Made by a program: the position numbers and the translations under genes
The notes under the pieces: model-generated
Database searches by the model: none
Told to the model about the DNA's origin: nothing
What the model saw: the letters and a program-made list of their open reading frames with translations, nothing else
DNA from: Stutzerimonas stutzeri
Lineage (GTDB): Bacteria; Pseudomonadota; Gammaproteobacteria; Pseudomonadales; Pseudomonadaceae
Direction of reading: 5' to 3'
DNA: 64,000 nt
NCBI RefSeq assembly: GCF_024448895.1
Contig: NZ_JAMOIC010000003.1
Span: forward strand, 186,001 to 250,000
Shown: positions 51,180 to 62,989 of the stretch, piece by piece
Layout of the letters: the number at the start of each line of letters is the position of its first letter
Position numbering within the stretch: position 1 is the stretch's first letter

Positions 51180-52675
51180 CCAGTTTGTCTGCTGACGATT
51201 CGTTCCTGAACCACTATGGGTTCAGTCATGACCCTTTCGCTGCACGCGTGCCCGGCTTCAAGTTCTTCCCAGCACAGCGCAAGCCAGTGCTGGGGCAGTT
51301 GCATCACCTTGCCCGCTACAGTCAGCTGTTGCTTGTCGTTACCGGGCCTGAAGGAAGCGGTAAAACGCTCGTACGCCAAGCCCTTGTAGCGAGCAGCAAC
51401 AAGCAGTCCGTCCAGAGTGTCGTTATATCCCCTGTAGAGACGCTAGATTCCAACGTCCTGTTGCAGCAGATTGCGCAGGCGCTCGGTATTCAGCGTGCAG
51501 ACTTCGACTCGATCATGGGGCAGATCATCCAGCTCGCGCTCACCGGGCAGGAGGTATATCTGCTGGTCGACGATGCCGAGCGGCTCACCGGCGCGGCAGT
51601 AGAGACGCTGTTGCGACTAGCCCAGGGCAGTCCCGAGGGGCGGCCGCATGTCTTCCTGTTCGGTGAGCATGCTCTGGTTGCCCGGCTGGAGGCGCTGGTC
51701 GAAGGTGAAGAGCGTTTTCACGTGATCGCGCTGCAGCCCTATGAGGAGGATGAAACCCGGGAATACCTGGCGCTACGCCTGGAGGGTGCCGGTGCGGGTC
51801 TCGACTGCCTTTCCGAAGATCAGCTGGTGCGGATCCATGAGGTCTCAGGCGGCTGGCCTGGTGCGATCAATCAGGCGGCGCGGGATGAGCTCCTCGACGC
51901 GATGCAGCAATCAAAGGGAAAGCGGAAAACGGCTGGTTTGGCCCTTCCCCTGCCGATGAAGCATTTGCTGGCGTTGGCTGCGGTGGTTTTGGTCGTCGTG
52001 GTTGCGTTGTTGATGCGTGATACTGCCGATGAGCCGGTAGCGCCGGCGACTACACAACTGCCGCTGGACGGCGGAGGGTCTGTTGCATCGCAATCTGAAG
52101 TCGCATCGCCAGAGCAATCTGCTATTCAGCCGGATCAGCCGGTAATTCGTGAGCCGCTGGCAGCCGCCGGCAGCGCCGAGTCGGATGATGGGGTCGCGCC
52201 TGATGCAGATATGCCAACAATTGCTGACGAGCCGCCGCCTGTTACTGTCCGGCCGCCCGTTTCGGATCCGGCACCGGAATCGGAGTCGGCTTTGCCGCAA
52301 ACAAAACCTGCAGCCTCGGCTCCACTTCCGAAAGCGCCGGAGCCAGTGGCGAAGCCGGTCGAGGTCAAGCCGGATGCTGTCAAGCAACCCGCCAATTGGT
52401 ATGCCGCTCAGCCTAAGAATCATTATCTGGTCCAGATTCTGGGCACCCGGACTCAAGGCAACGCTGAGGCTTTGATAAAGCAGCATGGCGATGGATACCG
52501 TTATTTCGTCAAGCAGCATCAAGGCAAGCCACTGTATGTGGTGACATACGGAAGCTTTTCCACCCGACAAGCTGCCATGCAGGCGATAGGCTCACTGCCT
52601 GCCGCGTTGAAACAAGGCAAGCCCTGGGCGCGGACTTTTGCGAGCGTACAGCAGGAAATGACGAGTTCCCGCTAA
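51176..52675 (+). CDS. DamX-like AAA/SPOR membrane protein
   Basis: A 499-residue protein combining an ExeA-type AAA ATPase domain (Walker [15 protein letters not shown], Walker [12 protein letters not shown]), one membrane span ([18 protein letters not shown], about 262-280), a Pro/Ala/Glu-rich periplasmic linker and a C-terminal SPOR domain ([23 protein letters not shown] ... [23 protein letters not shown]). Position between aroB and gltB/dam is that of DamX, a divisome protein. Coupled to aroB by ATGA overlap. A division or septal function is inferred. Confidence 0.88.
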   Translation: MTSLSADDSFLNHYGFSHDPFAARVPGFKFFPAQRKPVLGQLHHLARYSQLLLVVTGPEGSGKTLVRQALVASSNKQSVQSVVISPVETLDSNVLLQQIAQALGIQRADFDSIMGQIIQLALTGQEVYLLVDDAERLTGAAVETLLRLAQGSPEGRPHVFLFGEHALVARLEALVEGEERFHVIALQPYEEDETREYLALRLEGAGAGLDCLSEDQLVRIHEVSGGWPGAINQAARDELLDAMQQSKGKRKTAGLALPLPMKHLLALAAVVLVVVVALLMRDTADEPVAPATTQLPLDGGGSVASQSEVASPEQSAIQPDQPVIREPLAAAGSAESDDGVAPDADMPTIADEPPPVTVRPPVSDPAPESESALPQTKPAASAPLPKAPEPVAKPVEVKPDAVKQPANWYAAQPKNHYLVQILGTRTQGNAEALIKQHGDGYRYFVKQHQGKPLYVVTYGSFSTRQAAMQAIGSLPAALKQGKPWARTFASVQQEMTSSR

Positions 52676-52680
52676 AATAC

Positions 52681-52715
52681 GCCCCATAAAGGTGCGTGAT
52701 GCACTGTTATGGGGC
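52681..52715 (+). terminator. Hairpin between the DamX-like gene and gltB
   Basis: GCCCCATAA and TTATGGGGC form a perfect 9-base stem, with an inner GTGC/GCAC pairing in the loop. It begins 6 bases after the stop codon and is followed by TTGCAAAAATAAAATT rather than a T-run. It may be the operon's 3' hairpin or part of a leader element upstream of gltB. Confidence 0.5.
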
Positions 52716-52849
52716 TTGCAAAAATAAAATTGTGTCGTTCTACCGGGCTTTGTAAACTGCTCCCCCTTTTGCCCACGTGTATGACGGGGCGATTTTGTGC
52801 GCCGTCAATAAGGGGTTGATTTACAACGCATTTAGCTGGTGGAGTGCCT

Positions 52850-55800
52850 ATGAGAGCAGGTCTGTTTCGTCCTGAAGAGTTCAAGGATAACTGCGGCTTC
52901 GGTCTGATCGCCCACATGCAGGGCGAGGCAAGCCATCACCTGCTTCAGACTGCCATTCAATCCCTCACCTGCATGACTCACCGTGGCGGCATCAACGCTG
53001 ACGGGAAAACCGGCGATGGTTGCGGCCTGCTGATGCAGAAGCCCGACGCCTTCCTGCGCGCTATGGCTCGCCAGCACTTCAATGCCGAGCTGCCTGAGCT
53101 CTACGCGGTTGGCATGGTGTTCCTTAGCCAGGACGCAGCCAAAGCGGACGCGGCGCGTGCCAGCCTCAACGAGCAGATCGCTGCCCAGGGCCTGACTCTT
53201 GTCGGCTGGCGCGAAGTGCCGATCGATACCACCGTCCTCGGCCGGTTGGCCCTCGAGCGTCTGCCACGTATCGAACAGGTATTCGTCTCGGCCGAAGGGC
53301 TGTCGGAGCGTGATTTCGGCATCAAGCTGTTCTTTGCCCGCCGTCGTGCTGAGGTCGCGCTGGCTGGTGACAAAGAGTTCTACGTTTGCAGCTTCTCCGA
53401 CAAGGACATCATCTACAAAGGTCTGATGATGCCGGCAGACCTGGCGCAGTTCTATCCCGATCTTGGCGACGAGCGTCTGGCGACTGCCATCTGCGTGTTC
53501 CACCAGCGCTTCTCCACTAATACGATGCCGCAATGGCCGTTGGCCCAGCCGTTCCGTTTTCTCGCCCATAACGGCGAGATCAATACCATCACCGGTAACC
53601 GTAATTGGGCGCAGGCGCGGCGGCTGAAATTCGCCAATGAGTTGCTTCCAGATCTGGAGAGCCTGGATCCGCTGGTCAACCGCACCGGTTCCGATTCCTC
53701 GAGCATGGATAACATGTTGGAGCTGTTGGTCACCGGCGGGATGGATTTGTTCCGTGGTCTGCGCATGATCATTCCGCCTGCTTGGCAGAACGTCGAAACC
53801 ATGGACCCGGATCTGCGCGCATTCTATGAATTCAACTCCATGCACATGGAGCCGTGGGACGGCCCTGCAGGTGTGGTGCTTACCGACGGCCGCCATGCGA
53901 TCTGCCTGCTTGATCGCAATGGTCTTCGTCCGGCGCGCTGGGTGACCACCACCAACGGGTACATCACCCTCGCGTCAGAGGTCGGTGTATGGGATTACAA
54001 GCCTGAGGACGTTATCGCCAAGGGACGCGTAGGCCCTGGTCAGATTCTGGCGGTCGATACGCAGACCGGTCAGGTGCTACACACCGATGACATCGACAAC
54101 CGCTTGAAGTCTCAGCATCCCTACAAGAAGTGGCTGCGCCAGAACGCACTGCGTATTCAGTCGACCCTCGATGATAACGATCATGGTTCGGCGTTCTATG
54201 ACGCGGACCAGCTCAAGCAATACATGAAGATGTTCCAGGTCACCTTCGAGGAGCGTGATCAAGTCCTGCGTCCGCTTGCCGAGCAGGGGCAGGAAGCCGT
54301 CGGATCCATGGGTGACGACACGCCAATGGCCGTGCTGTCGCGGCGCGTGCGCTCGCCTTATGATTACTTCCGCCAGCAGTTCGCGCAGGTCACGAACCCG
54401 CCGATCGATCCGTTGCGCGAATCCATCGTCATGTCGCTCGAAACCTGCTTGGGCGCCGAGCGAAATGTCTTCGAAGAGACGGCCGATCACGCCAACCGCG
54501 CAATTCTGACTACGCCAGTGATTTCGCCTGCCAAGTGGCGGACGATCATGGAGCTCGACCGCCCAGGTTTCGAGCGCCAGCTGATCGATCTCAACTACGA
54601 TGAGTCCATCGGCCTCGAGGCTGCGGTGCGCAACATCGCCGATCAGGCTGAGGAGGCCGTTCGCGGCGGCAAGGTCATGCTGATCCTCAGCGATCGGAAC
54701 ATCATGCCTGGCAAGCTACCCGTCCACGCCGCCTTGGCGGTCGGTGCGGTTCATCACCGTCTGATCGAAACCGGCCTACGCAGCGACTGCAACATTCTGG
54801 CTGAAACCGCGACGGCGCGTGATCCGCATCACTTCGCCGTGCTGCTTGGTTTCGGTGCCACAGCCGTGTATCCGTTCCTTGCATTTGAAGTGCTCGGCGA
54901 CCTGATCCGTACGGGTGAAGTGCTGGGCGATCTCTATGAGGTCTTCAAGCATTACCGTAAAGGGATCTCCAAAGGGCTGCTGAAGATCATCTCGAAGATG
55001 GGGATATCCACCATCACGTCGTACCGGGGTGCTCAGCTCTTCGAAGCGATCGGCCTTGCCGACGAGGTTGTCGATCTCAGTTTCCGTGGTGTTGCGAGCC
55101 GCATCAAGGGCGCCCGTTTCGTTGATCTCGAAGCCGAGCAGAAAGCGTTGGCAGCAGAGGCCTGGAGCGCGCGCAAGCCGATCCAGCAGGGCGGTCTGTT
55201 GAAGTTCGTTTACGGCGGTGAATACCACGCCTACAACCCCGACGTGGTTGCCGCGCTTCAGGTAGCAGTGCAGGAAAGCGACTACCATCGCTTCAAGGAA
55301 TACACGGCGCTCGTCGACCAGCGTCCGGCTGCAATGCTGCGCGACTTGCTCAAGTTGAAGGTGTCTGATCAGCCGCTGGCGCTTGAAGAAGTCGAGCCGC
55401 TCGAGAAGATCCTTAAGCGCTTCGACTCTGCGGGTATCTCGCTCGGTGCGCTGTCGCCGGAAGCTCACGAAGCGATTGCTACGGCGATGAACCGCATCGG
55501 CGCGCGTTCCAATTCGGGTGAGGGTGGCGAAGATCCGTCGCGCTATCGCACCGAGCGCAGCTCGAAGATCAAACAGGTGGCTACGGGTCGATTTGGCGTC
55601 ACGCCTGAGTATCTGGTCAACGCCGAAGTGCTGCAGATCAAAGTCGCTCAGGGCGCCAAGCCCGGCGAAGGTGGTCAGCTGCCTGGCGGCAAGGTCAACG
55701 GCCTGATCGCCAAGCTGCGTTATGCGGTGCCCGGCGTCACCCTGATTTCGCCACCACCTCACCATGACATCTATTCGATCGAAGACCTCGCCCAGCTGAT

Positions 55801-57298
55801 CTTCGACCTCAAGCAGGTCAACCCCAAGGCCCTGGTCTCGGTCAAGCTTGTGGCCGAGCCTGGCGTTGGCACCATTGCTGCGGGTGTCGCCAAGGCCTAC
55901 GCCGACCTGATCACCATTTCTGGCTACGACGGCGGTACGGGCGCTTCGCCGCTGACGTCGATCCGTTATGCCGGTTCGCCGTGGGAGCTTGGCTTGGCCG
56001 AGACCCATCAGACCCTGCGTGGCAACGATCTGCGCGGCAAGGTTCGGGTGCAAACCGACGGCGGTCTAAAGACCGGACTCGACGTGGTCAAGGCTGCAAT
56101 TCTGGGTGCTGAGAGCTTCGGCTTCGGCACTGCGCCAATGATCGCACTGGGCTGCAAATATTTGCGGATCTGCCACCTCAACAACTGCGCGACTGGCATA
56201 GCTACCCAGAATGAACAGCTGCGCAAGGACCATTACATCGGCACGGTCGACATGGTGGTCAACTTCTTCACCTTCGTTGCCGAGGAAACCCGCGAGTGGC
56301 TGGCAAGGCTTGGCGTACGCAGCCTGGAGGAGCTGATCGGGCGTACCGATCTACTTGAGTTGCTGCCCGGCGAAACAGCGAAGCAGAACCATCTCGACCT
56401 GTCGCCGCTGCTCGGCAGCGACCACATTCCGGCCGATAAACCGCAGTTTTGCGAAGTCGAGAGGAACCCTCCGTTCGATCAGGGGCTGCTGGCAGAGGAA
56501 ATGGTCAAGCTTTCACGCTCGGCTATCGACTCCAAGAGCGGTGGCGATTTCGAAATGGATATCTGCAACTGCGACCGCTCCATCGGGGCGCGCGTATCCG
56601 GCGAAATCGCTCAGTTGCATGGCAACCAGGGCATGAAGGATGCGCCGATCACCTTCCGCTTCAAGGGCACCGCAGGTCAGAGCTTTGGTGTATGGAACGC
56701 CGGTGGCCTGCATCTGTACCTGGAAGGCGACGCCAACGACTACGTCGGCAAAGGCATGACGGGTGGCAAACTGGTCGTTACTCAGCCGAAGGGCAGTGTG
56801 TACGAGTCCCAGCATTCGGCCATCGTCGGCAACACCTGCCTGTACGGCGCCACCGGCGGAAAACTGTTTGCCAGCGGTACCGCAGGCGAGCGTTTTGCCG
56901 TACGTAACTCCGGCGCGCACGCTGTCGTGGAAGGCACTGGCGACCATTGCTGCGAGTACATGACCGGCGGTTTCGTCTGCGTTCTCGGCAAGACCGGCTA
57001 CAACTTCGGTTCAGGCATGACCGGTGGTTTCGCCTATGTGCTGGACATGGACAACAGCTTCGTCGATCGGGTGAACAACGAGCTGGTGAACCTGCAGCGC
57101 ATCACGGGAGAGTCGATGGAGGCTCACCGGAGCCATCTGCAAGAGGTTCTGCGCGAGTATGTGGCAGAAACCGGCAGCGCGTGGGGCGAGACGCTCCTGG
57201 ACAATCTCGACGATTACCTGCGTCGCTTCTGGTTGGTCAAGCCAAAAGCGGCCAACCTGGCAACGCTGCTGTCGACCACTCGGGCCAACCCCCAATAA
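52850..57298 (+). CDS. gltB: Glutamate synthase large subunit GltB
   Basis: A 1482-residue subunit of NADPH-dependent GOGAT that makes glutamate from glutamine and 2-oxoglutarate. The N-terminal Ntn amidotransferase nucleophile is Cys15 in [13 protein letters not shown], so only a 14-residue propeptide must be removed (42 in E. coli). A central domain, an FMN-binding synthase domain and 3Fe-4S cysteines ([20 protein letters not shown]) follow, then the glycine-rich beta-helix domain ([14 protein letters not shown]). The ATG at 52850 behind GGTGGAG is preferred to a GTG two codons earlier. gltD follows after 111 bases. Confidence 0.98.
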   Translation: MRAGLFRPEEFKDNCGFGLIAHMQGEASHHLLQTAIQSLTCMTHRGGINADGKTGDGCGLLMQKPDAFLRAMARQHFNAELPELYAVGMVFLSQDAAKADAARASLNEQIAAQGLTLVGWREVPIDTTVLGRLALERLPRIEQVFVSAEGLSERDFGIKLFFARRRAEVALAGDKEFYVCSFSDKDIIYKGLMMPADLAQFYPDLGDERLATAICVFHQRFSTNTMPQWPLAQPFRFLAHNGEINTITGNRNWAQARRLKFANELLPDLESLDPLVNRTGSDSSSMDNMLELLVTGGMDLFRGLRMIIPPAWQNVETMDPDLRAFYEFNSMHMEPWDGPAGVVLTDGRHAICLLDRNGLRPARWVTTTNGYITLASEVGVWDYKPEDVIAKGRVGPGQILAVDTQTGQVLHTDDIDNRLKSQHPYKKWLRQNALRIQSTLDDNDHGSAFYDADQLKQYMKMFQVTFEERDQVLRPLAEQGQEAVGSMGDDTPMAVLSRRVRSPYDYFRQQFAQVTNPPIDPLRESIVMSLETCLGAERNVFEETADHANRAILTTPVISPAKWRTIMELDRPGFERQLIDLNYDESIGLEAAVRNIADQAEEAVRGGKVMLILSDRNIMPGKLPVHAALAVGAVHHRLIETGLRSDCNILAETATARDPHHFAVLLGFGATAVYPFLAFEVLGDLIRTGEVLGDLYEVFKHYRKGISKGLLKIISKMGISTITSYRGAQLFEAIGLADEVVDLSFRGVASRIKGARFVDLEAEQKALAAEAWSARKPIQQGGLLKFVYGGEYHAYNPDVVAALQVAVQESDYHRFKEYTALVDQRPAAMLRDLLKLKVSDQPLALEEVEPLEKILKRFDSAGISLGALSPEAHEAIATAMNRIGARSNSGEGGEDPSRYRTERSSKIKQVATGRFGVTPEYLVNAEVLQIKVAQGAKPGEGGQLPGGKVNGLIAKLRYAVPGVTLISPPPHHDIYSIEDLAQLIFDLKQVNPKALVSVKLVAEPGVGTIAAGVAKAYADLITISGYDGGTGASPLTSIRYAGSPWELGLAETHQTLRGNDLRGKVRVQTDGGLKTGLDVVKAAILGAESFGFGTAPMIALGCKYLRICHLNNCATGIATQNEQLRKDHYIGTVDMVVNFFTFVAEETREWLARLGVRSLEELIGRTDLLELLPGETAKQNHLDLSPLLGSDHIPADKPQFCEVERNPPFDQGLLAEEMVKLSRSAIDSKSGGDFEMDICNCDRSIGARVSGEIAQLHGNQGMKDAPITFRFKGTAGQSFGVWNAGGLHLYLEGDANDYVGKGMTGGKLVVTQPKGSVYESQHSAIVGNTCLYGATGGKLFASGTAGERFAVRNSGAHAVVEGTGDHCCEYMTGGFVCVLGKTGYNFGSGMTGGFAYVLDMDNSFVDRVNNELVNLQRITGESMEAHRSHLQEVLREYVAETGSAWGETLLDNLDDYLRRFWLVKPKAANLATLLSTTRANPQ

Positions 57299-58828
<1,530 letters not shown>

Positions 58829-58830
58829 TG

Positions 58831-58902
58831 CGTAGGGTGGGTCGGGCTTCTGCGGCCCACCGACGAAGGCAAGGTGGATGAGAAAAGCGACGCCACCCTG
58901 CG
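58831..58902. repeat. Imperfect palindromic intergenic element after gltD
   Basis: Outer arms GTAGGGTGG (58832) and CCACCCTGC (58893) match at 8 of 9 positions as an inverted repeat, and a nested GGTGGG...CCCACC lies in the left half. The form resembles dispersed GTAGGGTGG-type intergenic repeats of pseudomonads, which is recollection, not something shown by the window; no second copy was noticed here. Confidence 0.4.
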
Positions 58903-58951
58903 CTTCGCTTGCACATGCCACTCCAGCCTGACCAGAATCAAGCCTATAGAT

Positions 58952-58985
58952 AAAAGGCACGGCGCTCGCCGTGCCTTTTGTTTTC
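58952..58985 (+). terminator. Rho-independent terminator after gltD
   Basis: AAAAGGCACGGC and GCCGTGCCTTTT pair perfectly around GCTC, followed by GTTTTCC. It lies 123 bases after the gltD stop and 43 bases before hemE. Confidence 0.88.
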
Positions 58986-59027
58986 CGCTTTGCGACAATG
59001 CCGCCACTTTTCAGCTGGAACCCAGAC

Positions 59028-60092
59028 ATGACTGCCTTGAAGAATGACCGCTTCCTCCGCGCACTGCTCAAGCAACCTGTCGACGTCACCCCGGTGTGGA
59101 TGATGCGTCAGGCCGGACGCTACTTGCCGGAGTACCGGGCAAGTCGTAGCAAGGCCGGCGACTTCATGAGCCTGTGCATGAATCCGGAGTTGGCCTGTGA
59201 GGTCACCTTGCAGCCATTGGATCGTTATCCGCTGGATGCTGCGATCCTGTTTTCGGACATCCTCACGGTGCCCGACGCCATGGGCCTGGGCTTGTACTTC
59301 GAAACAGGCGAAGGTCCGCGTTTCAAGAAAGTGGTCAGCAGCATGGCTGACATCGAGGCGCTGCCGATCCCGGATCCAGAGAAGGACCTGGGCTACGTGA
59401 TGGAGGCGGTGCGCACCATCCGTCGCGAACTCAACGGGCGTGTCCCGCTGATCGGCTTTTCCGGCAGTCCCTGGACCCTGGCGACCTATATGGTCGAGGG
59501 CGGCTCGTCGAAGGACTTCCGCAAATCCAAGGCCATGCTTTACGAAAATCCTGCTGCGATGCACGCGCTTCTGGATAAGCTGGCGCAGTCGGTAACCAGC
59601 TACCTTAACGGCCAGATTCTCGCCGGTGCGCAGGCGGTGCAAATCTTCGATTCGTGGGGTGGCAGTCTGTCAGCGGCGGCGTACCAAGAGTTCTCCCTGG
59701 CGTATATGCAGAAGATTATCGACGGGCTTATCCGCGAACACGATGGTCGCCGTGTACCGGTGATCCTCTTCACCAAAGGCGGCGGACTGTGGCTGGAGTC
59801 CATGGCCGATACCGGAGCCGAAGCGCTGGGTCTCGACTGGACCTGTGACATCGGCAACGCGCGAGCGCGTGTGGGCGACAAGGTCGCGCTGCAGGGCAAC
59901 ATGGACCCGAGCGTCCTGTTCGCCAAGCCGGACGCAATCCGTGCCGAAGTGGGGCGCATCCTTGCCAGCTATGGTCGCGGCGATGGTCACATTTTCAACC
60001 TCGGGCACGGCATTACGCCGGAGGTCGACCCGGCGCACGCTGGCGCCTTTATTGAGTCGGTCCATGAGTTGTCGGCGCAATATCACGCCTGA
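59028..60092 (+). CDS. hemE: Uroporphyrinogen decarboxylase HemE
   Basis: A 354-residue decarboxylase converting uroporphyrinogen III to coproporphyrinogen III. Signature 1 is [16 protein letters not shown]; signature 2 is [30 protein letters not shown] and [11 protein letters not shown] complete the active site. The ATG at 59028 has GGAA at about 8 bases. It follows gltD, the conserved order, and marks the end of the core block before the accessory genes. Confidence 0.97.
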   Translation: MTALKNDRFLRALLKQPVDVTPVWMMRQAGRYLPEYRASRSKAGDFMSLCMNPELACEVTLQPLDRYPLDAAILFSDILTVPDAMGLGLYFETGEGPRFKKVVSSMADIEALPIPDPEKDLGYVMEAVRTIRRELNGRVPLIGFSGSPWTLATYMVEGGSSKDFRKSKAMLYENPAAMHALLDKLAQSVTSYLNGQILAGAQAVQIFDSWGGSLSAAAYQEFSLAYMQKIIDGLIREHDGRRVPVILFTKGGGLWLESMADTGAEALGLDWTCDIGNARARVGDKVALQGNMDPSVLFAKPDAIRAEVGRILASYGRGDGHIFNLGHGITPEVDPAHAGAFIESVHELSAQYHA

Positions 60093-60096
60093 CTCG

Positions 60097-60139
60097 CATG
60101 AATGAAAAGAGCCGCTTCGAGCGGCTCTTTTCATTCATG
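60097..60139. terminator. Bidirectional terminator between hemE and the 97-residue gene
   Basis: A perfect inverted repeat with 20-base arms (CATGAATGAAAAGAGCCGCT and its complement) and a TCG loop. Its T- and A-rich outer arms give a T-run on either strand. The stop codon of the leftward gene at 60135 lies inside it. Confidence 0.88.
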
Positions 60140-60428
60140 GCTGTTGATAATGGCCAGGTGTTGTACCCGGTTCATGGTCGTGGACCAGCTTGGTCACGCG
60201 GATGTCCGTTATGCCGATGACTTCGGCCTGCTCCAGAATCTTGGCCTCGTCAGCATCTGCGTCTGGCATCACCAGACTGTTCTCGGCATCTCCGTTGTGC
60301 AGTTCGAGCAGATGCCGGGCAGCGCTACTCTGGGACATGCCTTCTTCGTCTGACTCGATGATGTGGTGCCTCGGGTCATTCTTGAAGATGTAGTTGATTT
60401 CGAATTTGTACGACGACTTTCCGAACAT
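60135..60428 (-). CDS. Hypothetical 97-residue protein
   Basis: A 97-residue, acidic, probably cytosolic protein that I do not recognise. It opens MFGKSSYKFEINYIFKNDPRHHII, carries an acidic run (ESDEEG) and ends with an acidic/hydrophobic region (DADADEAKILEQAEVIGITDIRVTKLV) and a histidine/proline-rich tail. AGGAGTCGTC is a strong ribosome site, and a real terminator begins at its stop, so it is expressed as a gene. It lies downstream of the RcsF-like gene on the same strand (133-base gap). Confidence 0.75.
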   Translation of the reverse strand: MFGKSSYKFEINYIFKNDPRHHIIESDEEGMSQSSAARHLLELHNGDAENSLVMPDADADEAKILEQAEVIGITDIRVTKLVHDHEPGTTPGHYQQP

Positions 60429-60561
60429 GACGACTCCTGATCAGGTGGCGGGTCCTATGTTGACTCGCGAGTCCAGTTGTTCGTTCGGGGGTGCTGGTGC
60501 GTGGCGACAGTCGGAATGCAGCTTATGAGCCTTGGCGCCCGGCAGGCCGAGCGCCACTGAT

Positions 60562-61002
60562 TCACTTGACCTTTGCCAGGTTGCCCTTGATAGCGACGCC
60601 AGCCATGATTGCGCCAGCGTGGCATTCGTACTTCTCGCTGTCTTTGTATTCGACGTGCTTGTAGTTGCTGGCGATATCCACCACCGCATTGGCACCGGCT
60701 GCCTTGGCAGCTTGCTGCATGCTGATCAATGCCGATTGCAAAGCCCAGCTGCAGGCGCCTTCGTCGGTCTTATTGAATGCGTTGGTTTTCTTGCTGGTGG
60801 AGACGTCACGGCGTATGACTTCCGCAACTTTGGGTGTTTTGCCGGCCAGGTAGAACTTGACGGTGCCATCCAGCTTGCCGGAAGCGCTGGCCTCGGCCAC
60901 GACCTGCTCGAACGGCAGGTAATGCGTTGTGTCGCGGGCCTGGCTGATCCCGGGTAGCGCGCAGAGCACCAATGCAGCGCCAATCCATGTGTTTTTCTTC
61001 AT
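60562..61002 (-). CDS. Exported small protein, RcsF/YbjQ-like fold candidate
   Basis: A 146-residue protein with a signal peptide (NTWIGAALVLCALPGISQA, cleavage near ARD) and a mature domain with two cysteines (GACSWALQSAL and KYECHAGAIM) and the motif AKAAGANAVVDIASNYKHVEY. The pattern small-helix, GAN(A)VV(D), cysteine, aliphatic strand resembles the RcsF/YbjQ-type fold. Homologues are often mislabelled 'excinuclease ATPase subunit'; no ATPase motif is present. AAGGAGAACGCA precedes the ATG. It lies 34 bases after the ketosynthase gene and may belong to that operon. Confidence 0.8.
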   Translation of the reverse strand: MKKNTWIGAALVLCALPGISQARDTTHYLPFEQVVAEASASGKLDGTVKFYLAGKTPKVAEVIRRDVSTSKKTNAFNKTDEGACSWALQSALISMQQAAKAAGANAVVDIASNYKHVEYKDSEKYECHAGAIMAGVAIKGNLAKVK

Positions 61003-61036
61003 TGCGTTCTCCTTGCGGTGTTGTGGGGAAGTCAGG

Positions 61037-62263
61037 TCAAGACCAGCGGCGGAAGATCAATGAGGTGTTGATACCGCCAAAGGCGAAATTGTTATTCATG
61101 ACGAACTCATGCTGCATCGCGCGAGGGGCGCCGACGAGGTAGTCGAGCTGGCCGCAGCGCGGATCGATCGCTTCGAGGTTCATCGTGTGGATGTAGCGGT
61201 CCTGATTCATCATTTCGATGCTGAACCAGGATTCGAGTGCGCCACAGGCGCCAAGGGTGTGGCCCAAAAAACTCTTTTGCGAGCTGATTGGCATCCCTGA
61301 CCCGAAGAGGGAAAGCGTTGCCTGGGTTTCGGCAATGTCGCCTTGCTCGGTGGCGGTGCCGTGACCGTTGACGTAACCGATCGCCTCCGCTGCGAGCCCT
61401 GCATCTTCCAACGCCAGCTCCATGGCGCGACGCATGGTGACTTGCTCCGGCTTGGTCGCATGCTGGCCATCGGCGTTGCTGCCAAAGCCGACCAGCTCCG
61501 CGTAGATGGTGGCCCCTCGGGACAAGGCATGCTCCAGTTCTTCGAGCACCAGCATGCCGGCTCCTTCTCCGATCACCAGCCCATCACGCGCCGCATCGTA
61601 TGGGCGCGGTGAGGTTTGCGGCGCATCATTTTTCAGGCTGGTGGCGTAGAGCGCGTCGAACACCATGGCCTCGGTGGCACAGAGCTCCTCGGCGCCGCCG
61701 GCGAGCATCATGGGGAGGCGGCCGAACTTGATTGCTTCGTAGGCGTAGCCGATACCCTGGCTGCCGCTCGTACAGGCACTGGAAGTAGGAATAACCCGTC
61801 CGGTCAGGCCGAAGAAGATGCTGATATTGGCTGCAGTAGTGTGCGGCATCATGCGGATGTAGGAGTTGGCGTTCAGTCCGTCAGCCACCGAATTGAGCAG
61901 CATGTTGCCAAACGCCTTGATCTCTTCCGTGCTGCCAGTGGATGACCCGCAGGCGACACCCATGCGGCCGTCCCGAATCGAGGCGTCACCCAGCAGGCCG
62001 GCGTGAGCCAGTGCTTGCTCAGCGGCTTTGACCGACAGGCGCGATACCCGGCCCATGCTGCGCAGCTGCTTGCGAGTCCAATGCCCCGGCACTGTGAAGT
62101 CATCCGCCGGGCCGGCCAGGCGCGTATTGAGTTCGGTGAAGCGATCCCACTCATGCATATAGCGGATGCCGCTGCGGTTACCGCTGAAGTTGGCTTCGAT
62201 GGTCGCCCAGTCACTGCCGAGCGAAGTGATGCCGGCCATGCCGGTGACGACGACGCGTTTCAT
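61037..62263 (-). CDS. Beta-ketoacyl-ACP synthase of aryl-polyene type (ApeR-like)
   Basis: A 408-residue KAS II-like condensing enzyme with the full Cys-His-His triad: Cys164 (SSACTSGSQ), His301 (NGHGTATEQGD) and His335 (KSFLGHTLGAC). It starts MKRVVVTGMAGITSLGSD, shared with ketosynthases of aryl polyene clusters. It is the last of the set ketosynthase-dehydratase-ketoreductase-ketosynthase, the apeO-P-Q-R order. The start ATG shares one base with the ketoreductase stop (TGATG). A housekeeping fabF is less likely given the neighbours. Confidence 0.88.
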   Translation of the reverse strand: MKRVVVTGMAGITSLGSDWATIEANFSGNRSGIRYMHEWDRFTELNTRLAGPADDFTVPGHWTRKQLRSMGRVSRLSVKAAEQALAHAGLLGDASIRDGRMGVACGSSTGSTEEIKAFGNMLLNSVADGLNANSYIRMMPHTTAANISIFFGLTGRVIPTSSACTSGSQGIGYAYEAIKFGRLPMMLAGGAEELCATEAMVFDALYATSLKNDAPQTSPRPYDAARDGLVIGEGAGMLVLEELEHALSRGATIYAELVGFGSNADGQHATKPEQVTMRRAMELALEDAGLAAEAIGYVNGHGTATEQGDIAETQATLSLFGSGMPISSQKSFLGHTLGACGALESWFSIEMMNQDRYIHTMNLEAIDPRCGQLDYLVGAPRAMQHEFVMNNNFAFGGINTSLIFRRWS

Positions 62264-62989
62264 CAGCACAGCCCGCCGTTGACCGCCAGCACCTGGCGGG
62301 TGATGTAACTGGCTTCTTCCGACATCAGGAAGTTGACCGCACCGGCAACTTCCTCCGGCGTGCCCATGCGCTGCGCAGGGATCATCTTCAGCATCTCCTC
62401 GATAGGCAGGTCGTCATCGAGCATGTCGGTATCGATCAGGCCGGGCGCGACGCAATTGACCGTGATGCGGCGTTTTCCCAACTCAACCGCAAGCGCTTTC
62501 GCTGCGCCGATCACACCCGCCTTCGAAGCACTGTAATTGACCTGACCGCGATTGCCGATCATCCCGGAGACCGAGGTGATGCAAACGATGCGTCCCGGCT
62601 GGCGACGGCGGATCATGGGCATGGTCAGCGGATGCAGAACATTGTAGAAGCCATCGAGGTTGGTGCGCATCACCAGATCCCAGTCATCCTCGGTCAGGGC
62701 TGGAAAGGCTCCGTCACGGGTGAGGCCGGCATTGCACACCACGCCATAGTAAGCGCCATGCAATTCGATATCGGCTTCCAGCGCCGCGCGACAGGCGTCA
62801 CGGTCAGCAACGTCGAACTGCAGGATTCGTGCTTCGCGCCCAACCGCCAGAATCTGCGACTGTACGGCCTGCGCTTCATCGAGACGTGCGCGGCAATGCA
62901 GAACGATGTCATGTCCGCTCCTGGCCAGGCGCAAGGCGATGGCGCGACCGATACCGCGGCTGGAGCCAGTGACGAGAACTGTTGCTCAT
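62263..62989 (-). CDS. 3-ketoacyl-ACP reductase (ApeQ/FabG-like), apparent frameshift at the start
   Basis: A short-chain dehydrogenase of about 240 residues. The NADPH fingerprint TGSSRGIG, NAGLTRDG, the catalytic SVSG...YSASK and the end ITRQVLAVNGGLC are intact. However, the ATG at 62989, which overlaps the dehydratase stop as ATGA, is out of frame with the body: after ATGAGCAAC one extra base (or two missing) puts GTTCTCGTCACTGG in the wrong frame. The body's frame is bounded upstream by the dehydratase stop with no ATG, GTG or TTG before the cofactor motif; the first TTG (62934) would delete it. Sequencing error, frameshifting or a broken gene are possible. Confidence 0.75.

Noticed and set aside
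54776-56053. 425-codon minus-strand frame inside gltB
   Set aside because: Antisense to conserved GltB domains; no motifs of its own.
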